Of a DNA stretch of 47,990 nt, positions 8,916-18,800 are shown piece by piece. The DNA is from Methylococcales bacterium (GTDB lineage Bacteria > Pseudomonadota > Gammaproteobacteria > Methylococcales > Methylomonadaceae): positions 1 through 47,990 of the forward strand of contig JAQURG010000024.1 in NCBI GenBank assembly GCA_028715725.1, read 5' to 3'. The position numbers and the translations under genes are program-made. Under the pieces are notes generated by a model. It searched no databases and was not told where the DNA came from. It was given only the letters and a program-made list of their open reading frames with translations. The stretch's first letter is position 1; every line of letters begins with the position of its first letter.

Positions 8916-10003
8916 GCACTTTGCTCCTGTGAGCGGCGTTTCAATAAGCCGACGATACCGTCAGGCAATAACAGCGTCACCACGATAAAAACAGCTCCCA
9001 GCGTAAATAGCCAGATTTCCGGCATCAGTCCGGTCAGGACTGTTTTGCCGTAATTCACCAGCACCCCCCCGATGATCGCGCCATATAACGTACCGCGGCC
9101 GCCCATCGCAACCCAGATGACAATCTCCAGTGAATTCAGTGGTGAAAACTCGCTGGGATTGATAATGCCGACTTGGGGAACATATAAGCCGCCCGCGATT
9201 CCGGCCAGCATCGCGGCGAAAACGAATATCCACAGTTTAAACATTTCGACGCGGTAACCCAGGAAACGCACTCGCGATTCCTGATCACGGATGGCTGTCA
9301 CCACCCGCCCCAACTTGGTATTGACCAGCCAGCGGCACAGCAAAAAAGCGCCTATCAGAGTAATGCCGGACATCATCAACAGCAAGGTGCGCACGGCTTC
9401 GGACTGGATATTAAAGCCGAGTATCTCTTTAAAATCGGTCAAGCCGTTATTGCCGCCAAAACCCATTTCATTGCGGAAAAAAGCCAGCAACAGCGCATAG
9501 GTCAGTGCCTGGGTGATGATCGACAAATATACGCCCGTTACTCTTGAGCGAAATGCCAGCCAACCGAAGACAAAAGCGAGCGCGCCGGGAGCCAGCAGCA
9601 CCATCAGCAGCGCAAACCAGAACTGGTCAAAGCCCAACCAATACCACGGAAGTTCTTTCCAGTTCAGGAACACCATAAAATCGGGTAGTAACGGATCGCC
9701 ATAAACGCCGCGCGCTCCGATCTGGCGCATCAAATACATGCCCATTGCATAACCGCCCAGCGCGAAAAATGCGCCATGACCCAGCGCCAGGATACCGCAA
9801 TAGCCCCATACCAGATCCAGCGACATGGCCAGTAGTGCAAATGTCAGGTATTTGCCGAGTACAGATACGGTATAAGCCGAAAAATGCAGCGGCGAATCAG
9901 CGGGCAATACCAGGTTGCAGAACGGAATAATGAAGGTGACCGCCGCCAGCACGATCAGCACCGATGTGCTGGTTTTATCTTGGCCTAATGCTATAAATTT
10001 CAT
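8912..10003 (-). CDS. urtC: Urea ABC transporter permease UrtC
   Basis: This inner-membrane permease is of the LivM type and pairs with UrtB to form the urea channel. From the ATG at 10003 it has 363 residues, with hydrophobic segments throughout and the branched-chain-type permease blocks SLDLVWGYCGILALGHGAFFALGGY and YVPQVGIINPSEFSPLNSLE, each longer than shown in other families. A GTG at 10048 would add 15 residues; I prefer the ATG because AAAGG lies upstream at workable spacing and the protein then begins MKFIALGQ. It lies between urtB and urtD and is coupled to urtD through ATGA. Confidence 0.94.
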   Translation of the reverse strand: MKFIALGQDKTSTSVLIVLAAVTFIIPFCNLVLPADSPLHFSAYTVSVLGKYLTFALLAMSLDLVWGYCGILALGHGAFFALGGYAMGMYLMRQIGARGVYGDPLLPDFMVFLNWKELPWYWLGFDQFWFALLMVLLAPGALAFVFGWLAFRSRVTGVYLSIITQALTYALLLAFFRNEMGFGGNNGLTDFKEILGFNIQSEAVRTLLLMMSGITLIGAFLLCRWLVNTKLGRVVTAIRDQESRVRFLGYRVEMFKLWIFVFAAMLAGIAGGLYVPQVGIINPSEFSPLNSLEIVIWVAMGGRGTLYGAIIGGVLVNYGKTVLTGLMPEIWLFTLGAVFIVVTLLLPDGIVGLLKRRSQEQSA

Positions 10004-10159
10004 ATAAAAACCTTTTATGAATGTTTTGTTAACCACGAAAATATTCACAGGGATACCCAGCTGTAGCTCGCTACCTAAAGGATGTAGCCTATTGATTACG
10101 TATTTTTCGTAGATGAAAAAAACTGCATGACCTTTTTAGCTTTATCGTATAGACCGAAT

Positions 10160-11809
10160 TTAAGAATCCGCTGCCCTGCCCTTTTGCGGAAATAATCCGC
10201 GCGGGCGTTTCTGGATAAATAAAATGATAAACACCAACACCAGAATTTTTGCCAAAACCGCTCCGGCAAAAGGTTCCAGAAATTTGTTGGCAATACCCAG
10301 TGAAAAACCTGCTACCAGCGTGCCTAACAAATTACCCACACCGCCAAAGACAACGACCATAAAGGAATCGACAATATAGGCTTGGCCCAGATTCGGTCCG
10401 ACATTGGTAATCTGGCTTAACGCCACGCCTGCAACACCGGCAATGCCCGAACCCAACCCGAATGTCATTGCATCCACTTTAGCAGTGGGAATACCCATCG
10501 CCTTGGCCATATTGCGATTTTGCGCCACTGCCCGCACTTCCAGCCCCAACCGGGTGTGTTTGAGAATTTGCAGCAGCATCACGAACACCAACAGGCAGAA
10601 CACCAAAATAAAGAAGCGATTCCAGGTCAGCGATAAAAAGTCATTGATCTGCCATGAACCGCTCATCCATTCCGGCGTCGCAACGCTGCGATTCAGCGGG
10701 GAAAAAATAGAGCGCACGCTTTGCTGGAGTATCAGGCTGACGCCGAAAGTCGCCAACAAGGTTTCCAGCGGCCTGCCGTAAAGAAAGCGGATAATGCCCC
10801 GCTCTATTGCGATACCTACCAATGCGGAAATGACAAACGCAGCCGGAATCGCCAGCAACACGGATAGACCCAAATGATTGGGCATCAGCTGCTGGATGAC
10901 GTAGGTGGTATAAGCGCCCAGCATCATCAGTTCGCCATGCGCCATATTGATCACGCCCATTACACCGAACGTTATGGCCAGGCCGATAGCCGCCAAAACT
11001 AGCACGGCGCCCAGACTCAAGCCGAAAAATACTGTTTCTATTGTGCTGTAAAACTGCAAGCGGGTATTGATTTTGATCAAGGCCGCTTTGGCGACATTTC
11101 TTATATCGGCATCCGTTTCCAGATAATTGCCGCTATCATCTTTTTCAAGCATGACATTCAAGCGGTTGACTACATCGAGACTATTGTGCTCTTTGAGCGC
11201 GTCAATGGCCTCCATACGCACTGTCTTGTCACTGCTGCTCATATCCCGCATCAAAAAAACCACCTTGATGGCTTGCCGGACAGCTTCATCTTTCTCTATG
11301 CCGGCTCTTGCCTTTAACAACGCCAAGGCATTTTCATCGTCCTCATTACTCATTGCCTTGACAGCCGCAAGCCGGATAGCCGGGTCGTCGGCGCTCAGTT
11401 CCAATTGGCCGATGATTTTTCTTAGAGAAACTCTAAGCTTATTCGTTAAATTAATTTTATTGACTGCCTCTTGTTCAACCGCGCCTAAAGGAGCACTGCT
11501 CACAGCGTCACTGATGTCATAACCCTGATTGTTATCGATGCCGATAACCAGTCTGGCATCAGACTTGAGCGTAAACAGCCGGCCATCGAGCAATGCCTGC
11601 AAAATGCCGAGGCTGCGTTTATGCTTGATTTCAGAAAGTTGCGTAATCGCCTGTTCGCGATCCGTCATCGAACCCTGCTTTAGGTTGTTTAAGGCGTCAA
11701 GCAGGGGCTGTTGTGCCGATAAATCCTGATCGCCATGAATGGCCAGCGAAAATACCAGCATTAATACAGCACTCAACCAACAGTAGCGCTTGAATGAGTT
11801 CACTTTCAT
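10160..11809 (-). CDS. urtB: Urea ABC transporter permease UrtB with N-terminal repeat domain
   Basis: This LivH-type permease of the urea importer has 549 residues. A signal-like segment (about residues 10-25) is followed by about 220 mainly helical, soluble residues with HEAT-like repeats (DDPAIRLAAVKAMSNEDDENALALL, then DKTVRMEAIDALKEH), expected in the periplasm. The membrane permease follows from about residue 260, with VMGVINMAHGELMMLGAYTTY and FVVVFGGVGNLLGTLVAG-like blocks (here MVVVFGGVGNLLG). This long form with an N-terminal extension is usual for proteobacterial UrtB. A strong site, AGGAGATGAT, precedes the ATG. Confidence 0.96.
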   Translation of the reverse strand: MKVNSFKRYCWLSAVLMLVFSLAIHGDQDLSAQQPLLDALNNLKQGSMTDREQAITQLSEIKHKRSLGILQALLDGRLFTLKSDARLVIGIDNNQGYDISDAVSSAPLGAVEQEAVNKINLTNKLRVSLRKIIGQLELSADDPAIRLAAVKAMSNEDDENALALLKARAGIEKDEAVRQAIKVVFLMRDMSSSDKTVRMEAIDALKEHNSLDVVNRLNVMLEKDDSGNYLETDADIRNVAKAALIKINTRLQFYSTIETVFFGLSLGAVLVLAAIGLAITFGVMGVINMAHGELMMLGAYTTYVIQQLMPNHLGLSVLLAIPAAFVISALVGIAIERGIIRFLYGRPLETLLATFGVSLILQQSVRSIFSPLNRSVATPEWMSGSWQINDFLSLTWNRFFILVFCLLVFVMLLQILKHTRLGLEVRAVAQNRNMAKAMGIPTAKVDAMTFGLGSGIAGVAGVALSQITNVGPNLGQAYIVDSFMVVVFGGVGNLLGTLVAGFSLGIANKFLEPFAGAVLAKILVLVFIILFIQKRPRGLFPQKGRAADS

Positions 11810-11857
11810 ATCATCTCCTGAAGTGGTTTGGTAAGGGGAAATATATACCCCTCACTA

Positions 11858-11877
11858 CCCTCTCCCGCTGGAGAGGG
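11858..11877. repeat. Short stem-loop between urtA and urtB
   Basis: A perfect 8-bp inverted repeat, CCCTCTCC and GGAGAGGG, with a 4-base loop lies in the 90-bp gap between urtA and urtB. Such stems can stabilise the upstream message, here that of the abundant binding protein. A related, weaker palindrome (CCCTC tcgcg GAGGG) is near 14700. Its role is inferred. Confidence 0.55.
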
Positions 11878-11900
11878 ATTGCTGTGCTTCGCGCTGAATA

Positions 11901-13202
11901 TCATTTATAAGTCTGCCCGGAACATTTTTTGGTCTTGGTGTTGTAATTGCCGCAACTGATTGGCGCTGTCCAGTCAGCAATAATGGCTTTGCTTTCCGGC
12001 AGGAAATCAGACCAGGCATCGCCATCAACCAGTGTATTGGTTTGCCAAACTGTCAACAATTGACCGTCGTCCTGAATTTCACCGATTAATACCGGTTTGC
12101 TGATGTGATGATTAGGCAGCATTTTGGAGGTGCCGCCGGTCAGATTGGGGAACTCAACACCAATGATCGCTTTTTGCACTGCTTCAGGATCGGTTGAACC
12201 GGCTTTTTCTACCGCTTTCACCCACATATTAAATCCGATGTAATGTGCTTCCATCGGGTCGTTGGTGACGCGTTTCGGGTTTTTGATAAAGTCATGCCAT
12301 TGCTTGATAAAGGCGGCATTTTTGGTGGTATCGATACTCATGAAGTAGTTCCATGCAGCCAGATGACCCACCAACGGCTTGGTATCCATCCCCGACAACT
12401 CTTCTTCACCCACCGAAAACGCTATGACAGGAATCTTTTCCGCAGAAATACCCTGATTACCCAATTCCTTGTAAAAGGGGATATTGGCATCCCCGTTTAT
12501 GGTGGAAACAACCGCAGTTTTCTTTCCAGCCGAGCCGAATTTCTTGATGTCCGCGACAATACTTTGCCAATCGGAATGCCCGAATGGCGTGTAATTAATT
12601 TTAATATCCTTCTTGGCTACGCCTTTGGACCTCAGATAGGCCTCAAGAATCTTGTTGGTTGTGCGTGGATACACATAATCTGTGCCCGCCAGCACCCAGC
12701 GTTTGACTTTTAAATCATTCATCAAATAATCAACGGCCGGTATCGCCTGCTGATTCGGCGCGGCACCGGTATAAAACACGTTTTTGGATGATTCTTCGCC
12801 TTCATATTGCACAGGATAAAACAGCAAGCCGTTTAATTCCTCGATCACTGGCAGTACCGATTTACGCGATACCGAAGTCCAGCAACCAAAGATGGCGGCT
12901 ACTTTATCCTTGGTCAGCAGTTCTCGGGCTTTTTCTGCAAATAACGGCCAGTTAGAAGCCGGATCGACGACTACCGCTTCGAGTTTTTTGCCGAGCAAGC
13001 CCCCCTTTTTGTTCTGTTCATCGATTAACATCATCATCGTATCTTTCAGAGTAGTCTCACTGATCGCCATCGTACCGGACAATGAGTGCAGAACGCCAAC
13101 TTTGATGGTGTCTTCAGCGTTTACTGTACTTGCCGCTAAGGCCGACAAGGCCAGGGTGCCGGCAATACTGAATTTTCGTAGTCTTGAAAATAATCTGTTC
13201 AT
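11901..13202 (-). CDS. urtA: Urea ABC transporter substrate-binding protein UrtA
   Basis: This periplasmic urea-binding protein feeds UrtBCDE. It has 433 residues, with a Sec signal peptide (MNRLFSRLRKF...LAASTVNA, cleavage before EDTIKVG). The type I periplasmic fold shows the family blocks IKVGVLHSLSGTMAISE, AIFGCWTSVSRKSVLPV and LFYPVQYEGEESS, and later DPMEAHYIGFNMW. These distinguish urea-binding UrtA from amino-acid-binding LivJ. CAGGA precedes the ATG. The C-terminal tail has two cysteines (SCGNYNTKTKKCSG), as in other UrtA proteins. It is the first transporter gene, just after the porin. Confidence 0.97.
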   Translation of the reverse strand: MNRLFSRLRKFSIAGTLALSALAASTVNAEDTIKVGVLHSLSGTMAISETTLKDTMMMLIDEQNKKGGLLGKKLEAVVVDPASNWPLFAEKARELLTKDKVAAIFGCWTSVSRKSVLPVIEELNGLLFYPVQYEGEESSKNVFYTGAAPNQQAIPAVDYLMNDLKVKRWVLAGTDYVYPRTTNKILEAYLRSKGVAKKDIKINYTPFGHSDWQSIVADIKKFGSAGKKTAVVSTINGDANIPFYKELGNQGISAEKIPVIAFSVGEEELSGMDTKPLVGHLAAWNYFMSIDTTKNAAFIKQWHDFIKNPKRVTNDPMEAHYIGFNMWVKAVEKAGSTDPEAVQKAIIGVEFPNLTGGTSKMLPNHHISKPVLIGEIQDDGQLLTVWQTNTLVDGDAWSDFLPESKAIIADWTAPISCGNYNTKTKKCSGQTYK

Positions 13203-13231
13203 AGAAGTAATCCTGAAGTGTTAAAGGTGGT

Positions 13232-14464
13232 TTATATCTGCCATTGAAAGCCAACTATAAAGGCGTTAACGTTATTGCCTGTGGCTGTTGAGGTGTAATC
13301 CAGACCTTTAGTCGCAAGATCGCCGTACACATAATTCAACGATACAAGCGCATTATGACCGTCGATTACGTAGTTCAAACCGGCTTGATAGGCATTACGA
13401 TTGGAACTGCCGGTAGGGTTAACATTCACATAACGCAGGTAAGGCTGGATTTGACCAATCCCGATTCTTTGCGGGAACAAATACATGGCGCTTACGTCAT
13501 AGGCGTTGCCTTCAAACATTGCAAAACCGCCGCCTGCATCGCGCGAGGCTTGGCTGTAGCCATCGGAAATGTTGTAGTTTTTATATTCGCCGTTAACAGT
13601 AACTACGCCCTTATTGGGCAAAACCTTTTCCAACAGCACATCGGCTCCGGTGCCTCGAAAGTTACCGGGATCGCTGGCAATGCCGGCGCCATCTTCCTGA
13701 TACTGGTTGTTGACAGACACAGTCAGAATGTCACCGCCTTTGCCGTAGTAGGTGCCCGAAGTGTAATAGCCGGGATTTTTCTCGACATCCCAGAAGTTAT
13801 AGGAGAAACGCTGGGCGTACAGAATATTGTCATCGGCATTGGCGCCGCCTCTTAAGCCGCGAAAAAAGCCGACTGCATATTGCAAGCGGCCATTAAATGC
13901 TGCACCCCAGAAAGTTGCACCGTCATCACGGCCAAAAGAACCGGCGGAAGTACCGTCCGATTTGATTACCAGATTGAAATCGGCAGGTTCAAATGGCGTT
14001 CCGAAACTGAAGATTTGATAGATAGCGCTGTAAAACGGGCCGTTCATTTCCCGGCGTTCGGCCGGAACCAGCATACGGCCTACCCAGAGGTTAGCATAAG
14101 GGTTATACTCGATCTTGCCGATTGCATCCAATACCCGTACTTCGCCGCCATTGCTACAGGTTTGACAATCGGTATTGAACTCCACCTTCAAATATTTATG
14201 AATTTGCCCATTAACATACAAACGTGCATTATCCAGATTAAAATCGTTGCTCCACTTATTACCGCTGTTCCCGGCCGCGTCCTCGACAGATTGAAAACTA
14301 CTTCGTAAACCCAAGCCCACGCTGATCCATTTAGTATCATCGATTTTGAATGTCGCCCCGGCCTGCGTAACGGGTACATATCCGGCCGCCAGCGTTAAGA
14401 GGCTAATAGCCGAAAGAAGCCGATTACTTCGTCTTCCAGTTATTGTTTCTATAGCATTACTCAT
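13232..14464 (-). CDS. Outer-membrane porin next to the urea transporter
   Basis: A 410-residue predicted beta-barrel protein. An N-terminal export signal (LLSAISLLTLAAGYVPVTQAG, shortened here to its core) is followed by alternating aromatic/polar strands of the phosphate-selective porin O/P style, including WISVGLGLRSSFQ, NARLYVNGQIHKYLKVEFN and AYQAGLNYVIDGHNALVSL. It ends NAFIVGFQWQI, a barrel-closing strand, although the last residue is I rather than the usual F. Two cysteines in CQTCSNGG are notable for a porin. It lies directly upstream of urtA on the same strand, so it probably lets urea or short amides through the outer membrane; that role is inferred from position. Confidence 0.85.
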   Translation of the reverse strand: MSNAIETITGRRSNRLLSAISLLTLAAGYVPVTQAGATFKIDDTKWISVGLGLRSSFQSVEDAAGNSGNKWSNDFNLDNARLYVNGQIHKYLKVEFNTDCQTCSNGGEVRVLDAIGKIEYNPYANLWVGRMLVPAERREMNGPFYSAIYQIFSFGTPFEPADFNLVIKSDGTSAGSFGRDDGATFWGAAFNGRLQYAVGFFRGLRGGANADDNILYAQRFSYNFWDVEKNPGYYTSGTYYGKGGDILTVSVNNQYQEDGAGIASDPGNFRGTGADVLLEKVLPNKGVVTVNGEYKNYNISDGYSQASRDAGGGFAMFEGNAYDVSAMYLFPQRIGIGQIQPYLRYVNVNPTGSSNRNAYQAGLNYVIDGHNALVSLNYVYGDLATKGLDYTSTATGNNVNAFIVGFQWQI

Positions 14465-14486
14465 GTTTATCCCCAGAATTTACAAA

Positions 14487-14619
14487 CGTCATTTGATAAC
14501 GCACCCGGGTTTGTCCGAATGCAGCCAAAATTGCCGACTGGTGGAGATTATTTTGTTTGGGGAGACATTCCACAATGCGTCATATGACTCATCAGTCAAA
14601 TGACGTATAGCCGTCATTT
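14487..14619. promoter_or_regulatory. Candidate operator region upstream of the porin-urt operon
   Basis: The DNA upstream of the porin holds a perfect inverted repeat AAATGACG-tatagc-CGTCATTT (14598-14605 and 14612-14619), a palindromic TGACTGATGAGTCA-type stretch around 14585-14597, and further half-sites CGTCAT at about 14577 and CGTCATTTGA at 14487-14496. Repeated TGACG/CGTCA half-sites upstream of a nitrogen operon suggest a dimeric regulator's binding sites. I see no clear -24/-12 sigma-54 promoter or NtrC-type site. Function is inferred. Confidence 0.45.
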
Positions 14620-14764
14620 AATAATACAGTTACGATTTCTATACCGTAGAAAGAGACAAGCATGAAATAACTTGAAGCTTATTTCCTCTCCCTCCAACCC
14701 TCTCGCGGAGGGAAAGCAAGCGTCAAAGTATTTGATGCATTTTCCTAAGCAATCTGGAATTTAC

Positions 14765-15532
14765 ATGATCAAGCACATAAAAGCTGCCATTAGGAAGTCG
14801 TCTTTTAAATCTGCCGCGATGGTCTGCGCTTTAACCGCCTGTGTACCGGGTTTAAATAAAAAGCAGGCGCCGTTCGATACGGCATCGATTAAACGGATCG
14901 AATTTAAAATCGGAAAAATGAATCCCTCATTGTTGTCATCGACCATGTCGCAACATGAGATTGTGACTCGGGTTTCCGAAAATTTGGCTGACTGGGGTTA
15001 TTCTATCGGCAGTAAAGACAACGAGGCTTTTAGCCATACCTTAATCGCTGAAGTCGGCCCGGTAGAAATCAGTGAAACGCCTCCCGGTTTTTCATTTTCC
15101 GTAGGGAATTCCGATCCGAGGGCCATCGATTTTCAAAAAGCCGACGTGCTGCCCATCAGCTGTGAATTGTCGTCTATCGCGCATCCAGAACAAACGACCT
15201 ATTTGCATATGGATTTTGCTATTGGAAATTTATTTGACAACCTAGCCGTGCATTCCATCAGCGCTGACAAACTGGCCGATCACATCAGCACGGTCTGTTT
15301 CAATCTGTTGAACGAACTTGACTGGCCGGCGAAATCGCAAAACCAGCTGGCTTCAAGCCTTAAGCCAAGCTGGATCCCGGAAGTACGTATCGAAACGGTA
15401 ACCAGCCCGCATGAAGCAGGAAAAGCGGCGGTTCCCGGTAAGACCGTGACCGGGAATAATGAAGGGCGCAAACAAATCGTCATACAAAACCAGGGCTCGC
15501 CGGTGATTTTCAGTTTTGGTCATGAAAGGTAA
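14765..15532 (+). CDS. Predicted lipoprotein of unknown function
   Basis: I do not recognise this family. From the ATG at 14765 (GGAA upstream) the protein has 255 residues. The N-terminus (MIKHIKAAIRKSSFKSAAMV, then CALTAC) fits a lipoprotein signal with lipobox LTAC. The mature part has no membrane segments and mixes beta-like stretches (IKRIEFKIGKMNP, HTLIAEVGPVEIS) with a conserved-looking C-terminal end QIVIQNQGSPVIFSFGHER. An earlier in-frame ATG at 14672 would add 31 residues before the signal and is unlikely. It lies divergent from the porin and upstream of the permease-kinase gene. Confidence 0.65.
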   Translation: MIKHIKAAIRKSSFKSAAMVCALTACVPGLNKKQAPFDTASIKRIEFKIGKMNPSLLSSTMSQHEIVTRVSENLADWGYSIGSKDNEAFSHTLIAEVGPVEISETPPGFSFSVGNSDPRAIDFQKADVLPISCELSSIAHPEQTTYLHMDFAIGNLFDNLAVHSISADKLADHISTVCFNLLNELDWPAKSQNQLASSLKPSWIPEVRIETVTSPHEAGKAAVPGKTVTGNNEGRKQIVIQNQGSPVIFSFGHER

Positions 15533-15870
15533 AATAAATCATTGTGGATTAACTGTAATTTAACAAGGGTTGCTATTGTTGTGCGTCATCAAGCCTGAAC
15601 GCACCAAAAGAGAACACTCATTTTGATGGCCGCATTCACTTGTAGCGCATAGATCTTGCTACTCCATTTGGTGTACATATTGCTATTGAGTGAGAGTACG
15701 CCGTGCGCACCTGATAACGCAAAGGATGGCATTAAACAAAACATGATAAAAGACGCACGGCACAACTTACTTGGCTGTCTTTGTTAATTAACATGGAAAA
15801 CTTATCCTCTATAGCGTTTTGCGAGTTTACCTTAGCCGCGTTATTCACTTTTGATTGAGAGTAAGCCGTC
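15533..15870. other. Intergenic region before the permease-kinase gene
   Basis: This 338-bp gap holds no gene I recognise. Two similar stretches occur, near 15685 (TTGAGTGAGAGTACGCCGT) and 15852 (TGATTGAGAGTAAGCCGT). The second is directly in front of the open kinase frame and may include its ribosome-binding site (GAGAG). A promoter for the signalling pair is likely here, but I cannot place it. Confidence 0.35.
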
Positions 15871-18800
15871 ATTCATCAAAACATTTCAAAAATCCGCCGC
15901 GATTATAACGCCTGGGTCGCCAACGAAACGCTGGAAGATTATGCGCTCAGGTTTGCACCGCGCTCGTTCCGCAAATGGTCAGAATTTCAGGTAGCCAATA
16001 CCGCGTTTGGCTCTACGTCATTCCTGGTACTGGAAGCGATTGGCGGCTTCCTATCCGTCAATTACGGTTTTACCAATGCCTGCTGGGCCATTCTGGCCGC
16101 TGGCTTGATCATCTTCATCACCAGTTTCCCTATCAGTTATTATGCCGCCCGTTATAACATCGATATCGATCTGATGACCCGTAGCGCCGGTTTTGGCTAC
16201 ATCGGCTCCACGGTCACCTCATTGATTTACGCCTCGTTTACTTTCACGCTGTTTGCTCTTGAAGCCTCTATCATGTCCCTGGCTCTCGAATTGTATTTCC
16301 ATATCCCGATTGCTATTGCGCATATTATCAGCGCGGTTACCGTCATTCCGCTGGTGACTTTCGGGATTACGACGATCAGCCGCTTGCAGTTGTGGACTCA
16401 GCCGGTGTGGCTGGTTTTATTGATCACGCCGTATATTGCCGTATTTGTTCGCGAACCGGAGTCGGTGATGACGCTGCAAACCTACTTCTGGATTGCCGGC
16501 AGCGGACAGGACTTTGACTGGTTGCTGTTTGGCGGAGCAGCAACGATCGCTTTTTCGATGGTGGCGCAAATCGGCGAGCAAGTGGACTTTCTGCGTTTTA
16601 TGCCTGAATTGACCGATAAAAACCGGCTACGCTGGTGGCTGGCTACCATTAGCGCAGGACCGGGTTGGATCCTGTTCGGCATGACTCGGCAACTGGGGGG
16701 CGCCTTGCTGGCTCATCTTGCCATTCGTCATGGCATAGCCCCATTACATGCGCATGAACCAACGCAAATGTACCTGGTGGCTTACGGTGAACTATTCGGC
16801 AATCCTCGCGTAGCATTGGCGGTCACGACTTTATTTGTAGTGATTTCCCAGATAAAAATTAATGTCACTAATGCCTATGCTGGCTCTCTGGCCTGGTCGA
16901 ACTTTTTTTCACGTCTGACGCACAGCCATCCCGGACGGGTTGTCTGGTTAGTCTTTAATGTGTCCATCGCCCTTTTGCTGATGGAATTCGGCGTATTCGG
17001 CGCTCTGGAAAAAGTCCTGGGCTTATTTTCCAATATATCGATAGCCTGGATCAGTGCGGTTGCAGCGGAATTACTGATCAACAAGCCCTTGGGGTTGAGT
17101 ACCAAAGCGGTTGAATTTAAACGCGCTTACCTGCCTGATCTCAATCCCGTCGGCACCTTGTCTACCTTATGTGCCTCAATCGTTTCGATAATGGCTTATT
17201 TGGGATTTTTCGGCGTCTATGCACAGGCATTTTCAGCATTTATCGCTTTAGGTCTGGCCTTTCTGCTGGTCCCTTGCATTGCCTTGATATACGGGCATGA
17301 CCGTTATCTTGCGCGTGATCCTAATTTTAATAACCAAGCGGAACTCAGCCGGTGCAGTATTTGCGAAAACCATTTCGAACGGGAAGATATGGCTTATTGC
17401 CCTATCTATGATGGCAGTATTTGCTCGCTTTGCTGCACACTGGACGCAAATTGCATGGATGCCTGTAAGCCCGGTTTGCGGCTTGATGATTATCTGCTCC
17501 GCTTTGCTGAATGCTGTTTGCCGGTTTGGCTAAACCTGAACGTCAGGCTACGGTTAATACGTTTTAGTCTGCTGTTTTTATTTCTGACTATTTTAACCAG
17601 CGTATTTGTCGGGATTATTTATTACCAGGATTTATTAACCGTCGCACAGAACTCGGCTTCCTTTAAGCTGTTGCTGGAAAATTTTGTCAAGGTTTATGCT
17701 TCATTACTGGTATTCATCGGTTTATGCACCTGGTGGCTGATCCTGAACGATGAAAGCCGGCACGTTGCACATGAAGAAATTGCCAGACAAACCCAGCGTT
17801 TGCTGATGGAGATTGCCGAGCATGAAAAGACCGATGCCAAGTTACAGCAAGCAACCAAAATGGCGGATCGGGCTAACACTGCGAAAAGCCGTTTCCTGAG
17901 CAGTATGAGCCACGAAATACGCACACCTTTAAACAGTATTATCGGCTATGCCTATATTTTACAGAAAGATCCTGCCATACCGGCACATAGACGGCAGGCA
18001 GTAGATATTTTGAAACGCAGTGGAGAACATTTATCCGCACTTATAGAAGACATTCTGGATATTTCCCGCATCGAAGCCGGTAAATTCGAACTGCGTCAAG
18101 AGCCTATCGATTTCATCCCGTTTATTGAACATTTGGTCAGTATTTTTAAGTCCCAAGCCGAAGCCAAGAGCTTGTCTTTTTACTGTCAAATCGTCAACAC
18201 CTTGCCCCAACAGGTTCGCGGCGATGAAAAGCGGGTTGGGCAAATACTGATGAATCTGCTTGGCAATGCGATCAAATTTACCGCGACAGGCGAGATCAAT
18301 TTTCGTATCGGTTACAGTTGCGGAGTCACGACTTTTCAGGTTATCGACACCGGCCCTGGTATACATCAGGATCAATTGCAAAACATTTTCCAGCCTTTTA
18401 CGCAATTGCCGAATGAGTATTTAGGCTCCGGCAGCGGCTTGGGGTTAACCATCAGCAAAATTCTTTGTGAAATCATGGGGGGAGAACTGGCCGTAATCAG
18501 TGATCAAACCCAAGGGTCCACCTTTACTGTGCGGCTGTTGTTGCCTAGTCTGGGCGGTGGGCAGCAATACATTCACGAAGACGATATCATCGGTTATCTG
18601 GGAAAGTTTCAAAAAATACTGATTGTCGATGATCAACCGGAACACCGGCAGTTGGTGATGTCTATTTTACAGCCCTTGGGTTTCGGTATGCTTGATGCCG
18701 GGTCCGGCGAAGAATGTCTAGCTAAAGTTGAAAAAAAACCACCGGACCTCATACTTTTGGATTTATCCATGCCGGGACTTGACGGCGCTGGAACAGCCAA

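Noticed and set aside
14545-14580. Sigma-54 promoter or NtrC site before the porin
   Set aside because: I looked for GG-N10-GC and TGCACC-N5-GGTGCA patterns and found no fitting pair on the coding strand.
15793-15856. Short frame beginning MENLSSIAF before the permease-kinase
   Set aside because: Only 21 residues long, not in the kinase frame, and without similarity to the start of NCS1 permeases.
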